A stretch of 10,271 nucleotides of DNA from an uncultured Chloroflexota bacterium (lineage in GTDB: Bacteria > Chloroflexota > Limnocylindria > Limnocylindrales > Limnocylindraceae), in the NCBI GenBank assembly GCA_937864085.1, contig CALMIH010000174.1, positions 1-10,271 of the forward strand. The letters are read 5' to 3'. Position numbers and translations under genes: made by a program. This document shows positions 1 to 6,609 of this stretch, one piece after another; position 1 is the stretch's first letter; every line of letters starts with the position of its first letter. The notes beneath the pieces are model-generated. The model was not told the origin of the DNA. It was given only the letters and a program-made list of their open reading frames with translations, and did no database searches.

Positions 1-513
1 GACCAGCCAGACGAAGGGCTGGAAGGACTCCTTCAGCGCCTGACGCTTGATTCAACCGAATCAATCAGTGAACTACTCGCAGAACACGCGAAGAACCCTG
101 GCGCACGAAACGGCCAGCGCCGACTTGCCACTGCAGTCACCACACTGGTGCACGGTGAGAGTGAAGAGCTGCGTGTGCGCGCGGTTGCCGAGACACTCTT
201 CGGCGGCCCAGATGGTCGCGGCTCTGATCCGCGTGCGCTTGACGCCGCAGGCCTTGCAACGCTCGCCGCCGAAATCCCAACGGCGCCGCTCCCGTCAGGC
301 GCCGACGCAACCCTGCTCGATCTTGTCAGTGCTGCCGGTTTCGCCACCTCCAAGAGTGAGGCGCGACGTCTGGTGGAGCAGGGGGGCATCAGCGTCAACG
401 GTGAGGCAGCGGGGGATCCCGTAGCCAGCGCCAGCAGCTTCGCCCGACTCGCAGATGGCTCACTTCTCCTACGGAAGGGTCGGCGCGACTACAGGATGCT
501 GCGAGCCGGCTGA
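1..513 (+). CDS. tyrS: Tyrosyl-tRNA synthetase, C-terminal part (5' end outside window)
   Basis: Tyrosyl-tRNA synthetase attaches tyrosine to tRNA-Tyr in the cytoplasm. The frame is open from base 1 to the TGA at 511-513, giving 170 residues; the catalytic Rossmann domain with HIGH and KMSKS lies upstream of the window. What remains is the anticodon-binding helical part, with the typical run of an ALA/VT-LVHGE-like stretch followed by ETLFGG at fragment residues 63-69. The C-terminal S4 RNA-binding domain starts near residue 103; it contains the S4 hallmark of a short helix, then TSKSEARRLVEQGG and ISVNGE. The end RKGRRDYRML also fits the family. The next gene starts 22 bases downstream. Identity is secure from the S4 motif combined with the VHGE/LFGG segment; only the N-terminal half is unseen. 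No truncation or frameshift is apparent inside the fragment. Confidence 0.93.
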   Translation, partial: DQPDEGLEGLLQRLTLDSTESISELLAEHAKNPGARNGQRRLATAVTTLVHGESEELRVRAVAETLFGGPDGRGSDPRALDAAGLATLAAEIPTAPLPSGADATLLDLVSAAGFATSKSEARRLVEQGGISVNGEAAGDPVASASSFARLADGSLLLRKGRRDYRMLRAG

Positions 514-523
514 GCCGCTCGCC

Positions 524-529
524 TATACT
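524..529 (+). promoter_or_regulatory. -10-like TATACT box for a possibly leaderless yebC
   Basis: TATACT matches the bacterial -10 consensus at five of six positions (only the fifth base differs) and fits TANNNT. Its last base is six bases before the A of the yebC ATG at 536, so a transcript starting at the usual distance would begin at or next to the start codon. No Shine-Dalgarno sequence lies between the tyrS stop and this ATG, which agrees with leaderless translation. No convincing -35 hexamer is seen about 17 bases upstream, so this remains a prediction. Confidence 0.45.
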
Positions 530-535
530 CCGAGC

Positions 536-1276
536 ATGTCTGGACATTCAAAATGGTCAACGATCAAGCGCGCGAAGGGGGCAACCGACGCAAAGCGTGC
601 CGCCCAGTTCACCAAGGTCTCACGCGAGATCACCATTGCGGCACGTATTAGCGGCCCTGACCCAGCATCCAACCCGCGCCTTAGGCTCGCCGTAGATAAG
701 GGTCGATCGCTCAACATGCCGAACGACAACATCAAGCGCGCCATTGAGCGTGCCGCGGGCCTTGGGCAGAGCGACGCCTATGAAGAGATCACCTATGAGG
801 GCTACGGCCCGGGCGGCGTCGCCGTTCTTGTAGAGGCGGCCACAGATAATCGCAACCGCACCGCGTCCGATGTGCGCAGCCTCTTCACTAAGGCGGGTGG
901 ATCACTCGCAAGTAGCGGTGCGGTGGCCTGGCAGTTTGAGGCACGCGGCATCATTGAGTGCAGCGGCGCGCTTGTCACGGTAGGCGAAGCGGCGATTGAA
1001 GCTGGCGCGGACGACGTTGACGAAGATAGCGGCAGCGTCTTCGTCTATGCCGATCCAGCATCTATTGAGACGGTTCGCGCTGGGCTCGAGGCGGCTGGCG
1101 TCTCGGTCAAGTCGGCCGAGGCGAGCATCGTGGCAAAGTCCACCATTGACGTGAACGCCGACGATGCCCGAAAAAATATGAAGCTGATCGATGCGTTGGA
1201 AGAGCTTGACGATGTTCAGCGCGTCACCGCCAACTTTGAGCTCCCGCCTGAACTCTTCGCTGAGCTGACGCGATGA
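536..1276 (+). CDS. yebC: YebC/PmpR/TACO1 family protein
   Basis: This encodes 246 residues, the usual length for the family. The family was long annotated as a DNA-binding regulator (PmpR, and a regulator near ruv genes); more recent work on relatives, including mitochondrial TACO1, supports a role on ribosomes at difficult proline-rich stretches. Signatures seen: the N-terminus MSGHSKWSTIKRAKGATDAKR (domain 1), NMPNDNIKRAIERA near residues 60-73, the very conserved YEGYGPGGVAVLVEAATDNR at 87-106, and LEELDDVQRVTANFELP near the end (domain 3). The ATG at 536 was chosen because homologues begin exactly with M-(A/S)-GHSKW; the frame is open further upstream but that part overlaps tyrS and has no family match. 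The stop overlaps the ruvC start (ATGA at 1273-1276), implying translational coupling. The yebC-ruvC pairing is widespread in bacteria. Confidence 0.96.
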   Translation: MSGHSKWSTIKRAKGATDAKRAAQFTKVSREITIAARISGPDPASNPRLRLAVDKGRSLNMPNDNIKRAIERAAGLGQSDAYEEITYEGYGPGGVAVLVEAATDNRNRTASDVRSLFTKAGGSLASSGAVAWQFEARGIIECSGALVTVGEAAIEAGADDVDEDSGSVFVYADPASIETVRAGLEAAGVSVKSAEASIVAKSTIDVNADDARKNMKLIDALEELDDVQRVTANFELPPELFAELTR

Positions 1277-1860
1277 AGCTGCGGGTCCTCGGCTTGGACC
1301 CTGGCACCGCAACCTTCGGTTGGGGGCTGGTGGAGAGTGGCGGCGATCGGCCGAAGCACCTCCGTCATGGCGTCATCACCACGCCAGCGTCGCTTGGACT
1401 TGGCGAACGCCTTCTTCAGATCTACACCGAACTGCGGCAGATTGCGCGCAGCGAAAAGCCCGATCGCATCGCGATCGAGCGCATCTTCAGCCAGGGGAAC
1501 GTGCAATCGGCGGTTGCCGTTGCTGCGGCGCGCGGCGTTGCGCTCATGATTGCCGCCGAACTGAAAATTGATCTTGTTGAGGCCACCCCTTCGGAGATGA
1601 AGCGGGCGATCGCAGGGGATGGTCGCGCTGCGAAGGGTGCGGTCACGCGTGCCGTGACACGACTTCTGGCGCTAGAGCGCGCGCCAACCCCAGATGATGC
1701 ATCAGACGCGTTGGCGCTCGCAATCTGGGGTGGCGGTGCAGCACGTGGACTGACAGGCTCTGGCTCTGCGCGCCTTGATCGTTCGGCTTCCTCCGGTGCC
1801 GCTGCTGAGAGCGGCTTTGATCGCGCAGTGCGTAAGGCGCTCCGCGGGGAGCGAGCGTAG
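1273..1860 (+). CDS. ruvC: Crossover junction endodeoxyribonuclease RuvC
   Basis: RuvC is the Mg-dependent resolvase that cuts four-way Holliday junctions delivered by RuvAB. The RNase H-like fold is recognisable: LGLDPGTATFGWG at residues 6-18 with the first catalytic Asp (D9), AIERIFSQGNVQSA at 67-80 with the catalytic Glu (E69), and PDDASDALALAIW at 140-152 carrying the last two acidic residues (D142 and D145). All four metal ligands are therefore present. At 195 residues it is longer than the usual 160-175; the extra length is a low-complexity Gly/Ser/Ala tail from about 154 ending in a basic, helix-like RAVRKALRGERA. The ATG lies inside the yebC stop (ATGA), and the start falls just before the first catalytic strand as in homologues. 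ruvA follows after two bases. Function is confident; the role of the tail is unknown. Confidence 0.96.
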   Translation: MKLRVLGLDPGTATFGWGLVESGGDRPKHLRHGVITTPASLGLGERLLQIYTELRQIARSEKPDRIAIERIFSQGNVQSAVAVAAARGVALMIAAELKIDLVEATPSEMKRAIAGDGRAAKGAVTRAVTRLLALERAPTPDDASDALALAIWGGGAARGLTGSGSARLDRSASSGAAAESGFDRAVRKALRGERA

Positions 1861-1862
1861 CG

Positions 1863-2456
1863 ATGTACGCGTTCATTGCCGGGAGCGTCAGCTGGATTGA
1901 GGATGACGCCGTGGTAGTCCAGAGCGGCGGGCTCGGCCTGCGCGTCCGAGTCTTGCCACAGCTGATCAGCTCACTCACTGAGGGTGCGAAGGTTGAGCTC
2001 TATCTCCATCACCTTGTTCGAGAAGATAGCGAAGGGCTTGTTGGCTTTACCAGTCGTGACCAGGAGCGTCTCTTCGCCACCCTCCTTGATGTGAGCGGGG
2101 TTGGGCCGAAGGTCGCCCTCGCACTGCTCGGAACACATGGGGCGGAGACGCTCCGTCGCGGACTCGTGGACGGCGACGAGAAGCTGCTCGCCACTGCGCC
2201 CGGTGTCGGTCGCCGACTCGCTGCGCGCATCATCCTTGAGCTGCGCGATCGTATCGCCCGTGATGCTGCGGAGGTTGACGGCACTCCTGACGCTCCTCGA
2301 AGTGCTGGTGGCTCAGACCTCGCCGCCGCGCTCCGTAGCCTCGGCTTCCCGCCGCGCGACGCGCGTGAACTTGCCGCACTCGTTGAGGCGGATGCTTCGT
2401 TGCGTGGCGCACCACTTGATGAGCGACTCCGTGCCGCGCTCCGCGAGCGCGCGTAA
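1863..2456 (+). CDS. ruvA: Holliday junction branch migration protein RuvA
   Basis: RuvA binds the Holliday junction as a tetramer or octamer and loads the RuvB motors on opposite arms. The 197 residues show the three-domain layout: an OB-fold at about 1-62 (starts MYAFIAGSV, with LYLHHLVREDS near 47-56), two helix-hairpin-helix motifs, LLDVSGVGPKVALALLG at 74-90 and LATAPGVGRRLAARIILEL at 109-127, and a C-terminal RuvB-binding domain at about 152-197 (ALRSLGFPPRDARELAALV). A Ser/Pro/Gly linker at about 138-152 connects the domains, as in the family. The ATG is two bases after the ruvC stop; a GGGGAG at 1846-1851 could serve as ribosome binding site at a rather long spacing, so re-initiation after ruvC is likely. 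Length and order match RuvA of other bacteria. Confidence 0.96.
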   Translation: MYAFIAGSVSWIEDDAVVVQSGGLGLRVRVLPQLISSLTEGAKVELYLHHLVREDSEGLVGFTSRDQERLFATLLDVSGVGPKVALALLGTHGAETLRRGLVDGDEKLLATAPGVGRRLAARIILELRDRIARDAAEVDGTPDAPRSAGGSDLAAALRSLGFPPRDARELAALVEADASLRGAPLDERLRAALRERA

Positions 2457-2462
2457 GGTGGC

Positions 2463-2473
2463 GGGGGAGGGGA
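2463..2473 (+). promoter_or_regulatory. Purine-rich ribosome binding site of ruvB
   Basis: A G-rich run containing GGAGG (2466-2470) lies directly before the GTG at 2477 at normal Shine-Dalgarno spacing. It decides the GTG as start over the in-frame ATG five codons later at 2492. Confidence 0.7.
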
Positions 2474-2476
2474 CGC

Positions 2477-3481
2477 GTGAGTGAACCGCAGATGAATGAG
2501 GGGGAAGAGCGAAGCCTTGAAGCGACGCTGCGCCCAGCCTCGCTCGGCGAGTACATCGGACAGGGTGAGGCGAAGCGTTCGCTGACCACCCTGCTGCAGG
2601 CGGCGCGTGAGCGCGGCGAAGCGGCCGATCACCTTCTCTTGCATGGGCCACCCGGCCTCGGGAAGACGACGCTGGCGGCGATTGTTGCGCACGAGCTCGG
2701 CGTGCAAATTCGCTTCACCTCCGGCACCGCGATTGATCATGGTGGAGATCTCGCCGCGATCTTGACGAACCTTCTCCCGCGGCAGGTGCTCTTCATTGAC
2801 GAGATTCACCGCCTCGGTCGCGCTGTGGAAGAGGTGCTCTATCCGGCGATGGAGGATCGCTCCATCGATATCGTGATTGGGAAGGGGCCCTCCGCCCAGC
2901 CACTCCGCCTTGAAGTACCTCCGTTCACCCTCATTGGTGCGACCACACGTATCGGCATGCTCTCAGCTCCACTGCGTGATCGATTCGGTGCGGTGCAGCG
3001 ACTCGACTTCTATGCTGATGATGAACTCACCGCGATCGTGCAACGCTCCGCTGGAATCCTCGGCGTCAGCGTCACGGGCGAAGCGGCGGCGCTCATCGCG
3101 GCACGAAGTCGCGGCACACCGCGTATCGCCAACCGCCTCCTTCGTCGCGTGCGCGACGAGGTGCAGGTCGCCGGGTCGAGTGAGATCACACTGGAGCGCG
3201 CGGCGAAGGCGCTTGCCGGCCTGCAGATTGATGACGCTGGACTTGACGCCACCGATCGAAAACTGCTGCAGATGATGCTCGACAAGTTTGATGGTGGACC
3301 GGTCGGTGTTGCCGCAATGGCGGCACTCCTGGGTGAGTCGCCAGACACACTCGAGGATGTGTTTGAACCATTCCTGTTGCGCATTGGCTTCCTTGATCGC
3401 ACCCCACAGGGTCGCGTAGTGACAGAGCGCGGTCGGACGCATCTCGGTCGCGGAAGCGCCTCGCTCTGGAGTGGGAGCTGA
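2477..3481 (+). CDS. ruvB: Holliday junction DNA helicase RuvB
   Basis: RuvB is the AAA+ ATPase ring that drives branch migration with RuvA. The 334 residues match the normal length. Motifs in order: RPASLGEYIGQ at 19-29, Walker A GPPGLGKTT at 57-65, SGTAIDHGGDLAAILTNL near 82-99, Walker B VLFIDEIHRL at 104-113, sensor 1 IGATTR at 153-158, the arginine-finger region APLRDRFG at 164-171, sensor 2 RGTPRIANRLLRRVRD from 212, and a C-terminal winged helix ending with the typical FLDRTPQGRVVTERG. All nucleotide-handling residues are present. The start is GTG at 2477, 20 bases after ruvA, with a strong ribosome binding site at 2463-2473. The TGA stop overlaps a CTG codon that is in frame with the next gene. 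The yebC-ruvC-ruvA-ruvB order supports co-expression. No SOS operator was recognised upstream of the cluster. Confidence 0.97.
   Translation: MSEPQMNEGEERSLEATLRPASLGEYIGQGEAKRSLTTLLQAARERGEAADHLLLHGPPGLGKTTLAAIVAHELGVQIRFTSGTAIDHGGDLAAILTNLLPRQVLFIDEIHRLGRAVEEVLYPAMEDRSIDIVIGKGPSAQPLRLEVPPFTLIGATTRIGMLSAPLRDRFGAVQRLDFYADDELTAIVQRSAGILGVSVTGEAAALIAARSRGTPRIANRLLRRVRDEVQVAGSSEITLERAAKALAGLQIDDAGLDATDRKLLQMMLDKFDGGPVGVAAMAALLGESPDTLEDVFEPFLLRIGFLDRTPQGRVVTERGRTHLGRGSASLWSGS
3468..3480 (+). promoter_or_regulatory. Shine-Dalgarno-like GGAG before an in-frame CTG overlapping the ruvB stop
   Basis: GGAG at 3468-3471 lies six bases before CTG 3478-3480, and this CTG overlaps the ruvB stop TGA (3479-3481) in the way ATGA overlaps do. 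The CTG is in frame with tgt, with no stop in between. It is therefore one candidate for a non-canonical tgt start, giving a 23-residue N-terminal extension over the other candidate, CTG 3547. Experimental support is absent. Confidence 0.3.
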
Positions 3482-3546
3482 GCGAGAGCGCGCGGCTCGC
3501 CGCACTCTCTGACCCAGGGACACTTCCAGCGCGCGCAGAGCGTTCA

Positions 3547-4794
3547 CTGCGTTTTAGCGTCACGGCAACCGACCCCGACTCAAACGCTCGGGCTGGCACG
3601 CTCACGCTGCCACACGGTGTTGTTGAGACCCCAGATTTTATGCCCGTTGGTACTAATGCCACCGTGAAGTCACTCGACCCAGATGATCTGCATGGCATCG
3701 GTGCGCAGATCATCTTGGCGAATACGTATCACCTCTATCTGCGGCCGGGACATGAGCGGATCAAACGACTCGGTGGCCTCAACAAGTTCGCTGCGTGGAG
3801 TAAGCCGATCCTTACCGACTCGGGTGGCTTCCAGGTGGTTTCGCTTGGCCCACTGATGCGCATCCGTGAAGAGGGGGCGCGATTCCACAGCCACTTAGAT
3901 GGGAGTCAGCACCTCTTCACACCAGAGCGCTCTATTGAGATCCAGGAGGCGCTCGGTCCAGATATCGCCGTGGCGTTTGATCAGCCGGTGATGCCGGGTT
4001 CGAGTGAGCGCCGCGATGTACTGCGAGCGATGCAGCGCACCCATCGGTGGGCGGTGCGCTCTCTCCGTGCGCACTCGCTGGGGGATCAAGCGCTTTTTGG
4101 TATTGCGCAGGGGGGCATTGATCCTGAACTGCGGGCTGAGTCGGCGAGCTATATCCGTTCACTTCCGTTTGAGGGGATCAACCTTGGTGGCCTCGCTGGT
4201 GACGAGACACCAGAGGAGCGCAACACGGCGGTCGAGGCAACGATCGCGGCACTTCAAGGTGATCACCGTGTGCGCTATCTGATGGGGCTCGGATCGCCGG
4301 TTGATCTATTGGAGGCGGTGCTGCGCGGCGTTGACCTCTTTGATTCCGTCCTCCCAGCGCGAGTGGCGCGCAACGGCCAGGCCTGGGTGACCGGCGGAAG
4401 GATGAACCTCCGGAACGCGCGACACCTGGACGAGGGTCAGCCCCTTGATGCGCTCTGTGACTGCTCGACTTGCCGTAGGTTCAGCCGGGCCTACTTGGCA
4501 CACCTCTTCCGTTCGGAGGAGCTGCTCGCCTACCGCCTCCTCACGATCCACAACCTGCGCCACCTCAGCGCCTTCATGCGTGCCATTCGGTTGGCACTCC
4601 GCTCGGGTACACTCGCAGCCGAGCTGCCACGGCTTCGTGCCGCGGCTGGGGGGCCGGGGACCCCTCGCTTAGGAGTCGGCGATGAGCCCTCCGAAGAGCC
4701 CGCTCGCGGCGCGATGCGTCCACGGTACGCCGAGGATGGCAGGCTTCGCGGAGTCAATCGACAGAGGGCAACAGCAAGAGAAGGCAGGGAATAG
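3547..4794 (+). CDS. tgt: tRNA-guanine transglycosylase (queuosine synthesis), start uncertain
   Basis: Tgt swaps guanine 34 of tRNA-Tyr, -His, -Asn and -Asp for preQ1 during queuosine synthesis. Counting from CTG 3547 (415 residues), the conserved core starts at once: RFSVTATD, VETPDFMPVGTNATVKSL, then LTDSGGFQV with the presumed general base D91, FGIAQGGID, GINLGGLAGDE, YLMGLGSP, and DLFDSVLPARVARNG with the presumed nucleophile D266. The zinc site CxCx2C plus a distant His (TIHNL) is complete. The family motif FDEC reads FDQP here (from D145), and the Cys usually following the nucleophile is Ser. No ATG, GTG or TTG lies in frame between the stop at 3394-3396 and ATG 3640, which would remove about 31 conserved residues; CTG 3547 or CTG 3478 is more likely, or a sequence error hides the start. 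A polar, Arg/Gly-rich tail of roughly 50 residues follows the core. No queA is beside it. The function call is strong, the start call weak. Confidence 0.9.
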   Translation: MRFSVTATDPDSNARAGTLTLPHGVVETPDFMPVGTNATVKSLDPDDLHGIGAQIILANTYHLYLRPGHERIKRLGGLNKFAAWSKPILTDSGGFQVVSLGPLMRIREEGARFHSHLDGSQHLFTPERSIEIQEALGPDIAVAFDQPVMPGSSERRDVLRAMQRTHRWAVRSLRAHSLGDQALFGIAQGGIDPELRAESASYIRSLPFEGINLGGLAGDETPEERNTAVEATIAALQGDHRVRYLMGLGSPVDLLEAVLRGVDLFDSVLPARVARNGQAWVTGGRMNLRNARHLDEGQPLDALCDCSTCRRFSRAYLAHLFRSEELLAYRLLTIHNLRHLSAFMRAIRLALRSGTLAAELPRLRAAAGGPGTPRLGVGDEPSEEPARGAMRPRYAEDGRLRGVNRQRATAREGRE

Positions 4795-4796
4795 AG

Positions 4797-5906
4797 ATGG
4801 CCGAGAAGAGCGAAAGCAAGAGCCCGAAGTCGGCGACGCCCGACAAGTCTGAAGCGAAAGTTGACGCGAAGGTTGATGCGAAGGCGTCAACGGAGCGCAA
4901 CCGCGCGGTAGAGGCCGCAATCCTCACCATTGAGAAGCAGTTCGGTCGCGGGGCGATCATGAAGCTCGGGTCGCGTGAGCGACTTGAGGTTGACACCATT
5001 CCAACGGGTGCGATCTCGTTGGATCTCGCACTCGGCGTTGGCGGCTTGCCACGCGGGCGCATCAGCGAGATCTTTGGGCCGGAGTCTTCTGGTAAGACCA
5101 CGATCTGCCAGCACATCATCGCTGAGGCACAGCGTCGGGGCGGGGTTGCCGCCTTCATTGACGTTGAGCATGCGCTGGACTCTGCCTATGCGGCGGCGAC
5201 TGGCGTGAACGTTGATGAGCTCCTTGTCTCACAGCCAGACACTGGCGAGCAGGCGCTGGAGATCGCTGAAACGCTGATCCGATCAGGTGGCGTGGACATC
5301 GTCGTGATCGACTCCGTGGCGGCACTCGTGCCACGCGCGGAGATTGAAGGCGAGATGGGCGACTCATTCGTCGGCATTCAGGCACGCCTGATGAGCCAAG
5401 CGTTGCGCAAGTTGACCGGTGCGGTGGCGCGTTCTAATACGACGCTCCTCTTCACTAACCAGCTACGCGAGAAGATTGGTGTGATGTACGGCAGTCCGGA
5501 GACCACCCCAGGTGGTCGCGCGCTGAAGTTCTACGCGTCGGTCCGACTCGACATTCGTCGCATTGAGACGATCAAGACCGGCACTGAGGCCGTTGGATCA
5601 CGTGTGCGCGTGAAGGTGGTGAAGAACAAGGTTGCGGCACCGTTCCGCATCGCTGAGTTCGACATCATGTACGGCGAAGGGATCAGCATGGAGGGTGGCC
5701 TCCTTGACGTCGGTGTTGCAGGGGATATCGTCTCTAAGACCGGCGCCTGGTTCAACTTCGGCGAGGTGCGACTCGGTCAGGGTCGCGAGCAGTCGAAGGA
5801 GTTCCTCAAGGCAAACCCAACGGTCGCCGCAGAGATTGACGCGAAGATTCGCGCCGCTACCGCCACGCTTGACGTGCCGGTTGCACCTCCTGGCGACGGG
5901 GAGTAG
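4797..5906 (+). CDS. recA: Recombinase RecA
   Basis: RecA forms ATP-dependent filaments on single-stranded DNA, performs strand exchange and stimulates LexA-type self-cleavage in the SOS response. The 369 residues contain IEKQFGRGAIMKLG at 45-58, Walker A GPESSGKTT at 94-102, FIDVEHALD at 120-128 with the catalytic Glu E124 (the usual A before E is V), Walker B VDIVVIDSVAAL at 166-177, loop L1 around 180-200 (EIEGEMGDSFVGIQARLMSQ), and loop L2 from 220 (TNQLREKIGVMYGSPETTPGG begins here). The C-terminal domain includes GAWFNFGEVRLGQGREQSKEF. ATG 4797 is two bases after the tgt stop and has AGGGA at 4786-4790 as ribosome binding site. An extra Lys/Glu/Ala/Asp/Ser-rich N-terminal tail of about 30 residues precedes the core. 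recX follows 12 bases later. Confidence 0.98.
   Translation: MAEKSESKSPKSATPDKSEAKVDAKVDAKASTERNRAVEAAILTIEKQFGRGAIMKLGSRERLEVDTIPTGAISLDLALGVGGLPRGRISEIFGPESSGKTTICQHIIAEAQRRGGVAAFIDVEHALDSAYAAATGVNVDELLVSQPDTGEQALEIAETLIRSGGVDIVVIDSVAALVPRAEIEGEMGDSFVGIQARLMSQALRKLTGAVARSNTTLLFTNQLREKIGVMYGSPETTPGGRALKFYASVRLDIRRIETIKTGTEAVGSRVRVKVVKNKVAAPFRIAEFDIMYGEGISMEGGLLDVGVAGDIVSKTGAWFNFGEVRLGQGREQSKEFLKANPTVAAEIDAKIRAATATLDVPVAPPGDGE
4860..4883 (+). repeat. 12-bp tandem duplication within the recA N-terminal tail
   Basis: GTTGACGCGAAG is followed at once by GTTGATGCGAAG (one mismatch), encoding VDAK twice in the charged tail at RecA residues 22-29. It is in frame and lies outside the conserved core. 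Confidence 0.75.
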
Positions 5907-5918
5907 TCGCGGCGCGCG

Positions 5919-6497
5919 GTGAGACGCCGCAAGGATCCAGCGCTCATCAAGGAGCGCCATGCAGCAGCAGACGCCGCAGCGGTCTTAGAGGCCGCTGCGC
6001 GTTCGCTCTCTGGCGCCCCACGGAGTAAGCGTTCGCTCGTCGAGCGACTCATCACCGCGGGATATCCAGAAGAGCACGTGGTCACTGCAACGGATCGCCT
6101 TGAGGCGATCGGCATCATCGATGACGAACGGCTCGCTCGCTCGCTGATCGAATCTCGTGACCGCTCGCGGCAGCGTGGCGATCGGGCACTGGTGCAAGAG
6201 CTACGGCGTCGTGGGGTGCCGGATGAGATCGCAGCGCGCCTCCTCGCCGAGCGGGCGGAGGTGCCGGAGTCGGCGCCTGGAGAGCCTGAGGTCACAGGTG
6301 CGGAAGAGCGCGCGGCTCGGGCCGCAGCGGCGAAGGTTCGAGTCCGTGGTGGTGACGTCCGTGCAGAGGTGCAACGGGTCGCGCAGGCGCTGGCCCGACG
6401 AGGCTTCCCATCTGGCCTCTCCTGGCGCATTGCGCGAGAGCGGCTCGCTGAGGTGGGGGAGGGGCTTGACCCTGCGGCTCCCCTTGAAGAGGCGTAG
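5919..6497 (+). CDS. recX: Regulatory protein RecX
   Basis: RecX binds RecA filaments and limits RecA activity. The 192 residues are highly helical and fit the tandem three-helix repeats of the family: repeat 1 at about 34-80 with the hallmark SLVERLITAGYPEEHV followed by LEAIGIIDDERLA, repeat 2 at about 81-112 with RQRGDRALVQELRRRGVPDE, and repeat 3 at about 143-182 with VAQALARRGFPSGLSWRI. An acidic Pro/Glu linker (about 113-128) separates the last two. The GTG at 5919 is the best start I see, 12 bases after the recA stop; the GGGGAG at 5898-5903 is rather far for a ribosome binding site, so translation may depend on recA. Direct placement after recA is the common arrangement and supports the assignment, since RecX proteins diverge strongly in sequence. 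Confidence 0.88.
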   Translation: MRRRKDPALIKERHAAADAAAVLEAAARSLSGAPRSKRSLVERLITAGYPEEHVVTATDRLEAIGIIDDERLARSLIESRDRSRQRGDRALVQELRRRGVPDEIAARLLAERAEVPESAPGEPEVTGAEERAARAAAAKVRVRGGDVRAEVQRVAQALARRGFPSGLSWRIARERLAEVGEGLDPAAPLEEA

Positions 6498-6536
6498 GCC
6501 CTGCCAGGAGGCCTCAGGCACCCCGCCACGAGGCGT

Positions 6537-6566
6537 TTGACCACTCCCCCCTAGAGGTCGTAGCCT
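6537..6566 (+). promoter_or_regulatory. Candidate rny promoter (TTGACC - 18 bp - TAGCCT)
   Basis: TTGACC at 6537-6542 matches five of six -35 consensus bases. TAGCCT at 6561-6566 follows after 18 bases and fits only the TANNNT core of a -10 box. Transcription would start near 6573, where the first hairpin begins. The location in the only large intergenic gap is suitable, but the -10 match is weak. Confidence 0.3.
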
Positions 6567-6572
6567 TCAACC

Positions 6573-6588
6573 CCAGCCACCTGGCTGG
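6573..6588 (+). other. RNA hairpin 1 in the rny leader
   Basis: CCAGCC and GGCTGG form a perfect six-pair GC-rich stem around the four-base loop ACCT. It is followed by AAAAC, not a T-run, so it does not look like an intrinsic terminator for recX. Its arms are the same sequences as those of hairpin 2 further downstream. Confidence 0.5.
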
Positions 6589-6609
6589 AAAACTGACCTA
6601 TTACCGCGC

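Noticed and set aside
455..535. Longer yebC starting inside tyrS
   Set aside because: The upstream part is tyrS read in another frame; all family members start at the MSGHSKW-like sequence found at 536.
2009..2809. Open frame of 266 codons on the - strand across ruvA and ruvB
   Set aside because: Ser/Arg/Pro-rich low-complexity translation, typical of the antisense of GC-rich coding DNA, covering two certain genes.
3471..3512. GTG start in another frame directly before the ruvB stop
   Set aside because: The frame closes after 13 codons and would reach tgt only through an indel; kept only as part of the tgt start question.
4647..4664. G-run and C-run that could fold (terminator or operator) near the end of tgt
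   Set aside because: It lies inside the tgt frame, has no T-run, and the pairing is a short G/C coincidence in GC-rich sequence.
5777..6544. Open frame of 255 codons on the - strand opposite recX
   Set aside because: Ser/Arg/Ala-rich with no motif; recX on the + strand has clear family features and the expected position after recA.
6573..6588. Hairpin as intrinsic terminator of recX
   Set aside because: The stem is followed by AAAAC, with no T-run, and it lies more than 70 bases after the recX stop, so a leader element of rny is more likely.
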